64,000 nt of DNA, taken from assembly GCF_003634965.1 (NCBI RefSeq), contig NZ_RBXP01000014.1:240652-304651 (forward strand), given 5' to 3'. Made by a program: the position numbers and the translations under genes. The notes below the pieces were generated by a model. That model was not told where the DNA came from. It ran no database searches and worked only from the letters and a program-made list of their open reading frames with translations. Below are positions 56,138-64,000 of this stretch, one piece after another. How positions within the stretch are numbered: the stretch's first letter is position 1; each line of letters begins with the position of its first letter. Source of the DNA: Azonexus fungiphilus. GTDB lineage: Bacteria; Pseudomonadota; Gammaproteobacteria; Burkholderiales; Rhodocyclaceae.

Positions 56138-59100
56138 AAATCGTGCGTGTGGCCCCTGTACTTGATGACCTGCTCAACGACGGCCGGCTGGCGCGGCTGT
56201 TCTCGAAGGACACCCGCCACTGCGCTTTACAACTGTGGATCTTGCAGATCAAGTCCGAGCAATCGATTGAAAATCGCATAGTCTATGGCCGCCTGCTCCC
56301 CTACAGCCATTCCAGCGACTGCTGGTCTTCCAGCTACGACGATAACTTCCATACCTTTGGGCAAGTCCTGACGCAGGTTATCCAGCTAAACCTGTACGTC
56401 AAAAGCATCCACTGCGCGGATATCCTACGGCAATTGAGCGCCGGTAGAACGGTTGCGGAAATCAGCGAAGAACTGAAGCTAGGGCTCTCGGATCAGTTGA
56501 AAGCGAGGTTCGGAGCAACCGCACTCGCCGCCGCCGGCCTCGTCTACCGTCCCGTCGCTTACTTGGTCAACAAAGATGCGCATGGCGAGGGTTCACCATC
56601 GAGCCCGCATGGCGGAGCTGGGGCTTTCAGCGCGTCGATTACGCAGACCAATAAGGAGGCGCTGTTCCGCCTAGGCCCCGACTACGACGTGGCCTTGACC
56701 GAATCGGTGGTCAGACGCCTCAACACGGACACGGGCCTAAACTTTGGTGGCGCCGACATCATCAGGTTCGGCGACCTCGAACTGCTGGTCTTCCCTGCCC
56801 TAGACGACCTAGAGCGCAGCTTGCTCAACGTAAGCTGGGCCGATGCGCCGAACGCCCTCGTCGCCCGATTCAATCCATTGCAGGTTCCGTCCTTCAGCGG
56901 ATTCCAGTTTCGCCTGAGCATCGCGAACGACGGCCAAGTTGTCCAGTCGGGCGTCACTACAGCAAGACGCGATGCAGAAGGCGTGTTCGAGTGCAAGTTC
57001 GAGCTAAGCGACCAGTTGCGCGCCAGGACCGACAGCACTGAACTGGAGATCTTCGGCTTCGGCGATCAGTCCGGCGACGGCACGCTGTGTTGCCGGTGGC
57101 GGATCGGCTACGTTCGGGAGCTCCATCTTCAAGGTCATGTAGTGGGCCACCGGGCCAGCCCCGTCAAGTTCGACTGGCTGGACAAGACTACACGGCCATC
57201 CGCGTCCGAGCGATTGAAGGTAGCCTTGACAATCAATCGCGGCAATCTGGGATTTGCCAACCACATCGGAGGGCGAGAGGCGGACCCTTGGGTACCGGCC
57301 AACCGCGATCTCGTATCCCTTTTCGCGCGGCTCCATCCACCGAAGTCGGAGGGGCAATTCTTCCTGCGCTGGGGCCAAGGCGATGGCGAGGGGCGGCTGC
57401 AATTCGTGGAATGGTTCCGGGCGCTGCTGGGGAAGTACCAGCAACATCAAGTGGTCATTTTCGATCCCTATTTCGAGACAGCCGGCTTGGGGCTGATGTT
57501 ACTCTGTGCGGCGCCGAAGGCTGACTACATCGTCTTCACTTCCCTACCCAGAACATCTAAGGAAGGCGAAGCCACGCCGGGCGAATCCGACAAGCCCATC
57601 CCGGGCCGGATTAACAACCTTGTAGCGAGCTGCGAACACAACCGCCAGCTACTAAAACAAATCAAGCTGCGCATATACGGCCTGAAGGAAGGCCGTCTGC
57701 ATGATCGCTACATCCTGATCATGGGACCGGACAGCCTGCCGGTCGCAGGCTTCAATCTGTCCAACTCGTTTCAGACGGCCGCCCAAAACTATCCGTTGCT
57801 GGTAACCCCTATCCCAGCAGATGTCCTTCTCAAGGTTGAGCAATACAAGTCTGGGCTGGTGCGGGAGGCGAAGGCCGCACAGTCTGAGGGCGAGACCGAG
57901 AGCTCCTCCATGCAGCTTCTCTTCGACTCCGCAGCGTCGCCGACGCCGCCAAGGCGCTACGAGCCACTCCTCTGTCTCGAGAATGCCCGGGCGGGTGACG
58001 TACTAAGCGCATGGACCGGCGAGCCGGCATTGCAAGGCTTGAGCGGCGATCGGTTGAAGGAGTGCATGGCGGAATTGAACCTTATCAAGGATGGCTCGCT
58101 TGATCTGCCTGAGACGTCAGGTCTGCGCAACTGTCTTGACCGGCAGGCAGACAACTTCGATGACTTCACGCCTACCTGGGTGGTACTCGGCGAACTGCTC
58201 GCACATTCACGCGCTGGGGACAGCCGCTTCACCGAACTCGGATCCGAGAGGGGCTTTCTTGAATTCCTGTTGCGCTTCCTCGATGCATCGCTCAATCGCA
58301 CCCATGATGAGGCAGACAAAGAGTTAGCCATGTTGGACGCCCGGTTCTTTCGGGAACCAGTCGAGGCCCTTCTAAACAGTCCCTACCACCTGGAACACTT
58401 GTTCCATCCTACAAAATATGCAGCCCTGACCTGGTCGGAGTACTTCACTATCAAGTTCCTGTGGTGGTACGCGCCGGACGCGCTGCTAGGGATCGCCGAA
58501 GCCCAGATGGCTAGCGTGCCATTGGAGCCCCAAAACTCGGATACGATGCGACTGTCCCTGTTGAGCCAGATCGTTAGTGAGATCTCGCTGTCGGTGCAGT
58601 TCGACATCAGTGAGGGGCAGCGGGACCGCCTCGTTCGCAGCGGCAACGGATTGCTGCAATGGATGGGATTGAATGCAATTGAGATGCAGCTGGAAAAGCC
58701 GGGAGGGTTAGCCACAGTGCTGCAGTTGGTGGCCAACTTTGCCTATCCAGAGCGAGTGCGTGCCCTGGGTTGGATGGTTCATCACGCGGCAGAGAATACG
58801 AAGAAGTCCGACATATACAAAGGCCTAGTCGCGGCTTTGCATGAGGCATTGCCGGCGACCATTCCGGCTGAAGAGTTGAGACGCCTCGTCGACTCCATGC
58901 GCGGACATATGCGACAACTGACTTGGACCGAACCCTGGCTATTCCAGGTTGTGGTCTCCCCTTTGCTGCAGAATGGCCGCGCTAACGCGGACGATGCTTG
59001 CGAAATTTGGGTTCAGGAACTGGCTGCTTTGCTGGAACCGAAGCCGAAGAACCAGCCGCAGCTGTTTAACACAGCGCGTGAGGGCCAGACAACCAACATC

Positions 59101-59484
59101 ACCGCATTCCTCCTAGCCTACAGTAGCCCGGAACGACTGCAGGCCAGCCTGAAGTCGATGCAAGCGATCCTGAAGCGGCAGAGGCGCATCGTGCAACAGC
59201 CCCTCGCCAGCACTTCGGACTGGACCCAATGGGACGGCGCCCTGATGGTCTCGATGTGGATGCTGACCTTTAGCCGATGGACTCAGTACTATCTACGAGA
59301 GCGCGGCATGACCGACCGCGAATTGGAGGATCTGTCGCGGGACGCCCGCGAGCTTGCGATGGTCAGGCCGATGGTCGAATGGCGCTCGGAGCACGCCGGC
59401 AAGCAGGGGCAGCTCGCCGCGTTCCTCGACCAGGTGGAAGAGCTCCCGGCCTCAAGCGACGACTCTAGAAGCAAACTTCAATAG
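56134..59484 (+). CDS. VPA1262-like large protein with PLD-type segment
   Basis: The N-terminal part of this 1116-residue protein (LLNDGRLARLFSKDTRHCAL, IVYGRLLPYSHSSDCW) resembles the VPA1262 family of defence-island proteins. A central phospholipase-D-like region (about 400-575) contains VVIFDPYFETAGLG and LHDRYILIMGPDS (H523) followed by GFNLSNSFQTAAQ. The C-terminal 450 residues are helical and unassigned. It is co-translated with the RES gene. It probably acts as sensor, nuclease or controller of the RES effector; the family name is from memory and should be checked. Confidence 0.65.
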   Translation: MKIVRVAPVLDDLLNDGRLARLFSKDTRHCALQLWILQIKSEQSIENRIVYGRLLPYSHSSDCWSSSYDDNFHTFGQVLTQVIQLNLYVKSIHCADILRQLSAGRTVAEISEELKLGLSDQLKARFGATALAAAGLVYRPVAYLVNKDAHGEGSPSSPHGGAGAFSASITQTNKEALFRLGPDYDVALTESVVRRLNTDTGLNFGGADIIRFGDLELLVFPALDDLERSLLNVSWADAPNALVARFNPLQVPSFSGFQFRLSIANDGQVVQSGVTTARRDAEGVFECKFELSDQLRARTDSTELEIFGFGDQSGDGTLCCRWRIGYVRELHLQGHVVGHRASPVKFDWLDKTTRPSASERLKVALTINRGNLGFANHIGGREADPWVPANRDLVSLFARLHPPKSEGQFFLRWGQGDGEGRLQFVEWFRALLGKYQQHQVVIFDPYFETAGLGLMLLCAAPKADYIVFTSLPRTSKEGEATPGESDKPIPGRINNLVASCEHNRQLLKQIKLRIYGLKEGRLHDRYILIMGPDSLPVAGFNLSNSFQTAAQNYPLLVTPIPADVLLKVEQYKSGLVREAKAAQSEGETESSSMQLLFDSAASPTPPRRYEPLLCLENARAGDVLSAWTGEPALQGLSGDRLKECMAELNLIKDGSLDLPETSGLRNCLDRQADNFDDFTPTWVVLGELLAHSRAGDSRFTELGSERGFLEFLLRFLDASLNRTHDEADKELAMLDARFFREPVEALLNSPYHLEHLFHPTKYAALTWSEYFTIKFLWWYAPDALLGIAEAQMASVPLEPQNSDTMRLSLLSQIVSEISLSVQFDISEGQRDRLVRSGNGLLQWMGLNAIEMQLEKPGGLATVLQLVANFAYPERVRALGWMVHHAAENTKKSDIYKGLVAALHEALPATIPAEELRRLVDSMRGHMRQLTWTEPWLFQVVVSPLLQNGRANADDACEIWVQELAALLEPKPKNQPQLFNTAREGQTTNITAFLLAYSSPERLQASLKSMQAILKRQRRIVQQPLASTSDWTQWDGALMVSMWMLTFSRWTQYYLRERGMTDRELEDLSRDARELAMVRPMVEWRSEHAGKQGQLAAFLDQVEELPASSDDSRSKLQ

Positions 59485-59823
59485 GCAGCGCCCCTTTGTC
59501 ATCTCTGCGGTTAAAGTTGGCTGTGGCCCCACGGCATTGTCAAAGCGCCGTCATTTCACACAAAACTGGTGCCAATGTCGGAAAGCAGTTCTACACTAGC
59601 CGCCCGTTGTCTCCGACGCAAATGACCGCGTTGGCCGAGATGTTGCCTCTGGTAAGGAAACGGAGCGCTAAACTCAGACGGCGTGTCCTAAATTAGCCCT
59701 CGTGCGGCCTGCTTGTTTATGCTGGCCCGACAACTACCAAAATCCATCCACTAAGCAGTCCATGATGAATGCGTGCGGCTATACTTTGATCACTCATATA
59801 GCATTGACTGAGTGGGTAAAAGT
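59485..59823. other. Non-coding junction right of the island
   Basis: The 339 bases hold no convincing gene; a 66-codon frame at 59496-59696 has no recognisable features. An inverted repeat CACTCA (59791-59796) / TGAGTG (59809-59814) sits just before the HTH gene. The right border of the mobile region probably lies here, but no terminal repeat was identified. Confidence 0.45.
59802..59813 (+). promoter_or_regulatory. Operator-like motif upstream of the HTH regulator
   Basis: CATTGACTGAGT occurs here and, as its exact reverse complement, at 60322-60333 upstream of tpsB. It lies 10 bases before ATG 59824, a position suited to autoregulation. Confidence 0.5.
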
Positions 59824-60066
59824 ATGGGTGGGAAGTCACCAAAACTGATCTGTCGAACTGGGCAGGAGGCGCGAGAGTTGCGCCACAAATTTGGGCTGAA
59901 CCAGGTCGATTTTTGGGGGCAGATAGAGGTTACCCAGTCAGGCGGTTCGCGCTATGAGTCAGGGCGCAGGATGCCGGATCAGGTGACGCTGCTGCTGCAT
60001 CTAGCTTATGGCACAGAAAGACAGGCCAATATGCTACTAGCCCATTTGCGACAACGTGAAGAGTAG
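59824..60066 (+). CDS. Small HTH (XRE-type) regulator of the tps locus
   Basis: The 80-residue protein has a helix-turn-helix (EARELRHKFGLNQVDFWGQI, VTQSGGSRYESGRRMPDQVT), a cro/XRE-type fold. An in-frame GTG at 59812 would add four residues. Similar small regulators precede haemagglutinin genes in other betaproteobacteria, as recalled. It probably controls the tpsB-tpsA genes. Confidence 0.75.
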   Translation: MGGKSPKLICRTGQEARELRHKFGLNQVDFWGQIEVTQSGGSRYESGRRMPDQVTLLLHLAYGTERQANMLLAHLRQREE

Positions 60067-60321
60067 CAACTGGCCGAAATCCTCCTGTCCTAGCATGCAC
60101 GACCACTGCAAGCCAACTGCGCGGGTACGTTTTTCCAATTAGGCTCGCTCAATCCCGCACAACCGAAACGAATCACTGCCAAAGCTGAGAAAGATGGACT
60201 CAGGTAGGCCGGGCGCCCGATGTGGGATTTGTGCGCCATTCCCCGATAGATAAGCCGCGATTGGTCGGTCGCTGCCGGAATAACGTAGATGCGCGGTGCG
60301 TAGTGACTGATTTGCCGCAAT

Positions 60322-60333
60322 ACTCAGTCAATG
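60322..60333 (-). promoter_or_regulatory. Operator-like motif upstream of tpsB
   Basis: ACTCAGTCAATG is the exact reverse complement of the motif at 59802-59813. It lies about 54-65 bases before the predicted tpsB transcription start, a position more typical of activation than of promoter occlusion. Confidence 0.5.
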
Positions 60334-60351
60334 TGACGCCCGCATTTGTTG

Positions 60352-60380
60352 TTGTCATCGCCGCTATGCGGTAGTACTAT
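60352..60380 (+). promoter_or_regulatory. Sigma-70-type promoter of tpsB
   Basis: TTGTCA (60352-60357), a 17-base spacer and TACTAT (60375-60380) lie 57 bases before the ATG at 60437. The call rests on motif match only. Confidence 0.5.
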
Positions 60381-60436
60381 GCTCGGTCGATTTTCCAAAT
60401 AAAAATCAAGTGCAACAACAAGAACCCGGGATCGAG

Positions 60437-62179
60437 ATGCGCAAGGGAGCGGCGCATCTTTCGGGAACAGCCATTGCGCTCCGTTTTTCCTTCAATAAAA
60501 TCGTATCGGTTGCCCTGCTGGCCACTGTGACGGCAAGTGCGGGCGCGCAAACCGGGAGCGATATTGCCCAGGAACTGCAGCGACAGCAGGCGCGGGAGCG
60601 TCAGTTGCGCGAGCAGCAGGAGGTGATGCCGGACGTCAGGCTGCAGGCGCCTGCTGGCGCGTCGGACGACGCGTTGCCGGTAGACGAAACGCCCTGCTTC
60701 CCGATTCGCGAAGTTGTTCTCAAAACCGATGTCCCGGATTTTGACTGGGTACAACAGACCGTCGGTTCCTCGGTCGCATTGGCCAACGGGCGTTGTCTCG
60801 GCACCAACGGCATCAATTGGCTGATGAAACGCGTTCAGGATGCGATCATCGCACGGGGTTACGTCACGACCCGCGTCCTTGCCGAGGCGCAGGACCTGCG
60901 TGCCGGTAGCTTGAGCCTAAGCATCGTTCCCGGACGGATACGCGACATCCGCTTCACCCCGGAGAGCGGTGCCCGTGCCAATCCCGTGAATGTCCTGCCC
61001 GCCAGCCCTGGCGATATTCTGAATTTGCGCGACATCGAACAGGCGCTGGAAAATTTCAAGCGTGTGCCGACGGCCGAGGCCGATATCCAGATCGTGCCCG
61101 GGGATGCGCCCGGCGAAAGCGATCTGCTGATCACCTGGCGACAAGTCTTTCCGTTTCGCCTGACGCTCAACGCCAACGATGGTGGAACGCGTAGCACGGG
61201 CAAAAACCTGGGTTCGGTGACGGTTTCGGCGGATCACCTGCTCACCCTCAACGATCTCTTCTACGCCAGTTTCAACAACGATATCGGCGGCAGCCACGGC
61301 AAGGAGAAAGGTGATCGCGGGACCCGAGGTCATACCGTGCATTACTCGCTGCCCTGGGGGTACTGGCAGTTTGCCGTCACGACCAGCAAAAACCGTTATC
61401 ACCAGAGCGTGCCAGGGGTGAACCAGACCTACCTGTACAGCGGCACCAGCGAGAACCACGAAGCGCGCATCAGTCGGGTCGTGCATCGCGACGCGCAGGG
61501 TAAAAGCACCGCCTACCTACGCAGCTATCTGACGCAGTCGGCCAATTTCATCGACGACACAGAAGTTGAAGTCCAGCGCCGGCGCATGGCCGGTTGGGAA
61601 CTCGGTCTGCAGCACCGGGCTTTCGTCGGGCAGGCCACCGTCGATCTGTCGGCGGCCTACCGCCGCGGCACCGGTGCCTTTGGCGCCATCGCCGCGCCGG
61701 AGGAGGCGTTTGGTGACGGTACCCATCGTCCCCGCATCGTATCTGCCGAAGCCAGTATTGCGGCCCCCTTCAAGCTGGCTGGCGAGCAGCTGCGCTACTT
61801 GGGGAGTTGGCGGGTGCAGTGGAACCGAACGCCATTGGTTCCCCAGGACCGCTTTTCAGTCGGCGGGCGCTACACGGTTCGGGGATTTGACGGTGAAAGC
61901 GTCCTGATGGCCGAGCGCGGTTGGCTCGTGCGCAATGAACTGGGCTGGCAACTCGGTGGCAGCAGCCAGGAACTCTACCTGGGCATCGATCACGGTCAGG
62001 TCGGCGGTCCATCCGCCGATCTGCTGGTCGGTCGCAAATTGACCGGTGCCGTGCTCGGCTTGCGTGGTGGCTACGGCACGCTGTCCTGGGATGTCTTCAT
62101 CGGCACCCCGCTGGATAAACCCCGGGGCTTTGAAACGGCACACAGCAGCAGCGGCATCAACCTGACCTTGAGCTTCTGA
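60437..62179 (+). CDS. TpsB/FhaC-type two-partner secretion transporter
   Basis: The 580-residue protein has an N-terminal signal region (MRKGAAHLSGTAIALRFSFN to about 40, ending SAGAQ), a Gln/Arg-rich helix, two POTRA domains (about 75-225; PCFPIREVVLKTDVPDF) and a 16-strand barrel that includes the conserved RFSVGGRYTVRGFDGE and a terminal aromatic residue (LTLSF). It exports the partner adhesin through the outer membrane. GTG 60410 is a possible earlier start. It ends 4 bases before the adhesin gene. Confidence 0.92.
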   Translation: MRKGAAHLSGTAIALRFSFNKIVSVALLATVTASAGAQTGSDIAQELQRQQARERQLREQQEVMPDVRLQAPAGASDDALPVDETPCFPIREVVLKTDVPDFDWVQQTVGSSVALANGRCLGTNGINWLMKRVQDAIIARGYVTTRVLAEAQDLRAGSLSLSIVPGRIRDIRFTPESGARANPVNVLPASPGDILNLRDIEQALENFKRVPTAEADIQIVPGDAPGESDLLITWRQVFPFRLTLNANDGGTRSTGKNLGSVTVSADHLLTLNDLFYASFNNDIGGSHGKEKGDRGTRGHTVHYSLPWGYWQFAVTTSKNRYHQSVPGVNQTYLYSGTSENHEARISRVVHRDAQGKSTAYLRSYLTQSANFIDDTEVEVQRRRMAGWELGLQHRAFVGQATVDLSAAYRRGTGAFGAIAAPEEAFGDGTHRPRIVSAEASIAAPFKLAGEQLRYLGSWRVQWNRTPLVPQDRFSVGGRYTVRGFDGESVLMAERGWLVRNELGWQLGGSSQELYLGIDHGQVGGPSADLLVGRKLTGAVLGLRGGYGTLSWDVFIGTPLDKPRGFETAHSSSGINLTLSF

Positions 62180-62183
62180 GACC

Positions 62184-64000
62184 ATGAATGCACAACGCTT
62201 CCGACTCGTTTTCAACCGTTCGCGCGGGATCTTGATGGCTGTTGCCGAATGCGTTTCGGCACGTTGCAAGTCGGCAGGCAGTCGCAGTTCGCCGCTGCCG
62301 CGTCCGGCAATGGCGCGTTGGGCACCCCTGGCCTTTGCCGTCTTCTCGACGCTGGGCGGGTCATGGGTAACGATGTCGATCGCGCATGCGCAGGTCGTCG
62401 CCTACCGGAATGCGCCGGCCAGCCAGCAACCAAGCATCACGAATGTCGGCAATGGCGTGCCGCTGATCAATATCCGAACGCCCAGTGCTGCCGGGGTGTC
62501 CCGGAACACCTATGAACAGTTCGATGTCCAGGCCCAGGGCGCCATTCTCAACAACAGCCGGGTCAATACCCAGACCCAACTGGGCGGGTGGGTTCAGGGC
62601 AACCCCTGGCTGGCGGCTGGCACCGCCCGCGTGATCCTCAACGAGATCATCTCGGCCAATCCCAGTCAGTTGCTCGGGTTCATCGAAGTGGCAGGAAGTA
62701 CGGCGCAGGTCGTGATCGCCAACCCGGCCGGGCTGACCTGCAACGGTTGCGGCTTCATCAATGCGAGTCGCGCAACGCTGACCACCGGAACCCCGATCCT
62801 TAACGGCGGCAATCTGGACGGTTATCGCGTTGAGGGCGGTGTGGTTCGTATCGAGGGTGGCGGCATGGATGCAAGCCGTGCCGGATACACCGATATCATC
62901 GCCCGTGCCGTCCAGATCAACGCCGGTCTGTGGGCGCAAACCCTGGCGGTCACCACCGGCAGCAATACGGTAGACGCAAACAACACGCAGGTGACACCGA
63001 TTGCGGGTAGCGGTGCGGCGCCCGACTTTGCCATCGATGTGGCGCAGTTGGGCGGCATGTATGCCGGCAAGATCACCTTGCGTGGTACCGAAGTCGGGGT
63101 TGGCGTAAGAAATGCCGGTTATCTTGGCGCTTCAGTTGGCAATGTCGTGGTGACTGCCGATGGGCGCCTTGAGAATACGGGCGGGATTGTTGCAGCCACT
63201 GATTTAAGCATTGATGTGGGGGCCGGGATTACCCATCGGGGAGGATTCCAGGTTGGTGGAAACCTGCTACTCACCGCGGGTGACGATATCGATCTTGCCG
63301 GTAGTGAAAATTTCGTCGCAGGAACTTTTGGTGCTCAGACAGCCAATTCCATCATTCATAGCGATGCATGGAGTCGTGTTGGTAGATTGGATATCACGGC
63401 AGACACGTTGGACAACCGTCGTGGCAAATTCATCCAGACGGGCACTGGTGTCGGAGAATTCAAACTGGCCGACAAATTCGACAACCGTGCAGGTCTGGTC
63501 GTATCTGCGGGAGATGTTCAAGTCGCGGACACCAGTGCCGGTCACGCGCTGGCCATCGAAAATGGCCTCGGAAGCGTGGTTGCGGAGCAGCGGCTTGCGA
63601 TCAATGCTGGCAGTTTAAGCGGTGGCTCGCTACTGTCTCACCGTGATTTGACTGTCGAGATTGGTGGGGATTTTACGAACGACACAGAAATCACCGCCAA
63701 CCGTAACGCAGACATCACGGTGGGTGGCAGCTTCACCAACAGCGCCTTATTGCAGGCCGGAAATACCCTTTCCCTTCAGTCTGGCCAATTGACGAATGAA
63801 GCCACTGGCAAAATATTTGCCGCGAATCTTGATCTCTTGGTTGGTGGCACTGGCGCATTGCTTAACCGAGGAATCATCGACGGTGGCAATAGTCGCATTC
63901 AAGCCCATGCACTGAACAACCTTGGTTCAGGCCGTATCTATGGCGACAATCTCGCGATTTCAGCGGGCGCCCTGAGCAATGCCGCAGAAAATGGCAGCAG
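62184..64000 (+). CDS. TpsA/FhaB-type haemagglutinin-like exoprotein, N-terminal part
   Basis: The frame is open to the window end (605 codons seen). It starts with an extended signal peptide (MNAQRFRLVFNRSRGILMAV, then hydrophobic AFAVFSTLGGSWVTMSIAHA), followed by a TPS domain with NPAGLTCNGCGFINASRATL, the secretion-recognition region. From about residue 280, glycine- and asparagine-rich beta-helix repeats follow (LDNRRGKFIQTG, FDNRAGLVVSAG, FTNSALLQAG). It is secreted by the upstream TpsB and acts as an adhesin or, if it ends in a toxin, as a CdiA-type effector; the C-terminus is outside the window. Confidence 0.92.
   Translation, partial: MNAQRFRLVFNRSRGILMAVAECVSARCKSAGSRSSPLPRPAMARWAPLAFAVFSTLGGSWVTMSIAHAQVVAYRNAPASQQPSITNVGNGVPLINIRTPSAAGVSRNTYEQFDVQAQGAILNNSRVNTQTQLGGWVQGNPWLAAGTARVILNEIISANPSQLLGFIEVAGSTAQVVIANPAGLTCNGCGFINASRATLTTGTPILNGGNLDGYRVEGGVVRIEGGGMDASRAGYTDIIARAVQINAGLWAQTLAVTTGSNTVDANNTQVTPIAGSGAAPDFAIDVAQLGGMYAGKITLRGTEVGVGVRNAGYLGASVGNVVVTADGRLENTGGIVAATDLSIDVGAGITHRGGFQVGGNLLLTAGDDIDLAGSENFVAGTFGAQTANSIIHSDAWSRVGRLDITADTLDNRRGKFIQTGTGVGEFKLADKFDNRAGLVVSAGDVQVADTSAGHALAIENGLGSVVAEQRLAINAGSLSGGSLLSHRDLTVEIGGDFTNDTEITANRNADITVGGSFTNSALLQAGNTLSLQSGQLTNEATGKIFAANLDLLVGGTGALLNRGIIDGGNSRIQAHALNNLGSGRIYGDNLAISAGALSNAAENGS

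Larger units (their letters stand above)
60067..60436. other. Upstream region of the tpsBA genes
   Basis: The 370 bases lack a convincing gene. They hold the inverted operator motif (60322-60333), a related GTGACTGA at 60303-60310 and the promoter at 60352-60380. A 76-codon frame on the minus strand (60090-60320) has no support. Confidence 0.5.

Noticed and set aside
59496-59696. 66-codon frame right of the VPA1262-like gene
   Set aside because: Basic, low-complexity, no motif and no ribosome site; it is treated as non-coding junction.
60090-60320. 76-codon minus-strand frame between the HTH gene and tpsB
   Set aside because: No motif, no ribosome site, and it overlaps the regulatory region of tpsB.

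Overview
The window looks like a high-GC betaproteobacterial chromosome, most likely Rhodocyclales (Dechloromonas/Azonexus/Azoarcus-like). The basis is the gene order tuf-rpsJ...secY-infA-rpmJ-rpsM...rplQ, the long S3 tail, the nirBD type and the general GC-rich codon use; no species is claimed.

Region 1 (1-14213) is the S10/spc/alpha ribosomal super-operon: the 3' end of tuf, 28 ribosomal, translocon and initiation-factor genes, and rpoA, closed by a strong bidirectional terminator. Two internal promoters (before rplC and before rplN) have -10 boxes inside inverted repeats. Region 2 (14227-30930) is ordinary host chromosome: a REC-PAS-PP2C phosphatase, an Atm1-type ABC exporter, a YciA thioesterase, a FadL-like porin, a SPOR protein, TPR and RidA proteins, RecG, an alpha/beta hydrolase, an M48 protease, a hemerythrin, nirBD, an unusual MBL-fold protein and a LysR regulator. 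The nirB leader carries a sigma-54 promoter directly upstream of two hexaloop hairpins of the ANTAR (NasT/NasR) type.

Region 3 (about 30.9-59.5 kb) is a mobile, lower-GC defence island. Leftward genes hsdR, a B12-binding-type radical SAM gene, hsdM, hsdS, an Abi gene and a NYN-LOTUS gene form one apparent operon (41280 to 31589). Beside it lies a complete Tn7-like transposition operon (tnsA, tnsB, tnsC and two tniQ genes; 47405 to 41372). Upstream of tnsA are a candidate small RNA, a BcepMu gp16-like regulator, a leaderless XRE regulator and a two-helix membrane protein. This upstream module recurs at 52.7-54.7 kb with only a stump of tnsA, which suggests a second, decayed element in tandem. 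Between the two modules are a HEPN-type gene, a cassette-like gene with attI1-like and attC-like edges, and a truncated HEPN gene fused to an ISL3 transposase fragment. To the right, a RES-domain toxin gene overlaps a 1116-codon VPA1262/PLD-like gene, forming a candidate two-gene defence system.

Region 4 (59.8-64 kb) is a two-partner secretion locus: a small HTH regulator, a TpsB/FhaC-type transporter and the start of a TpsA/FhaB-type adhesin that runs off the window. A 12-base motif is shared in inverted orientation by the regulator and tpsB upstream regions.

All family names are assigned by reading the sequence. No database search was run.
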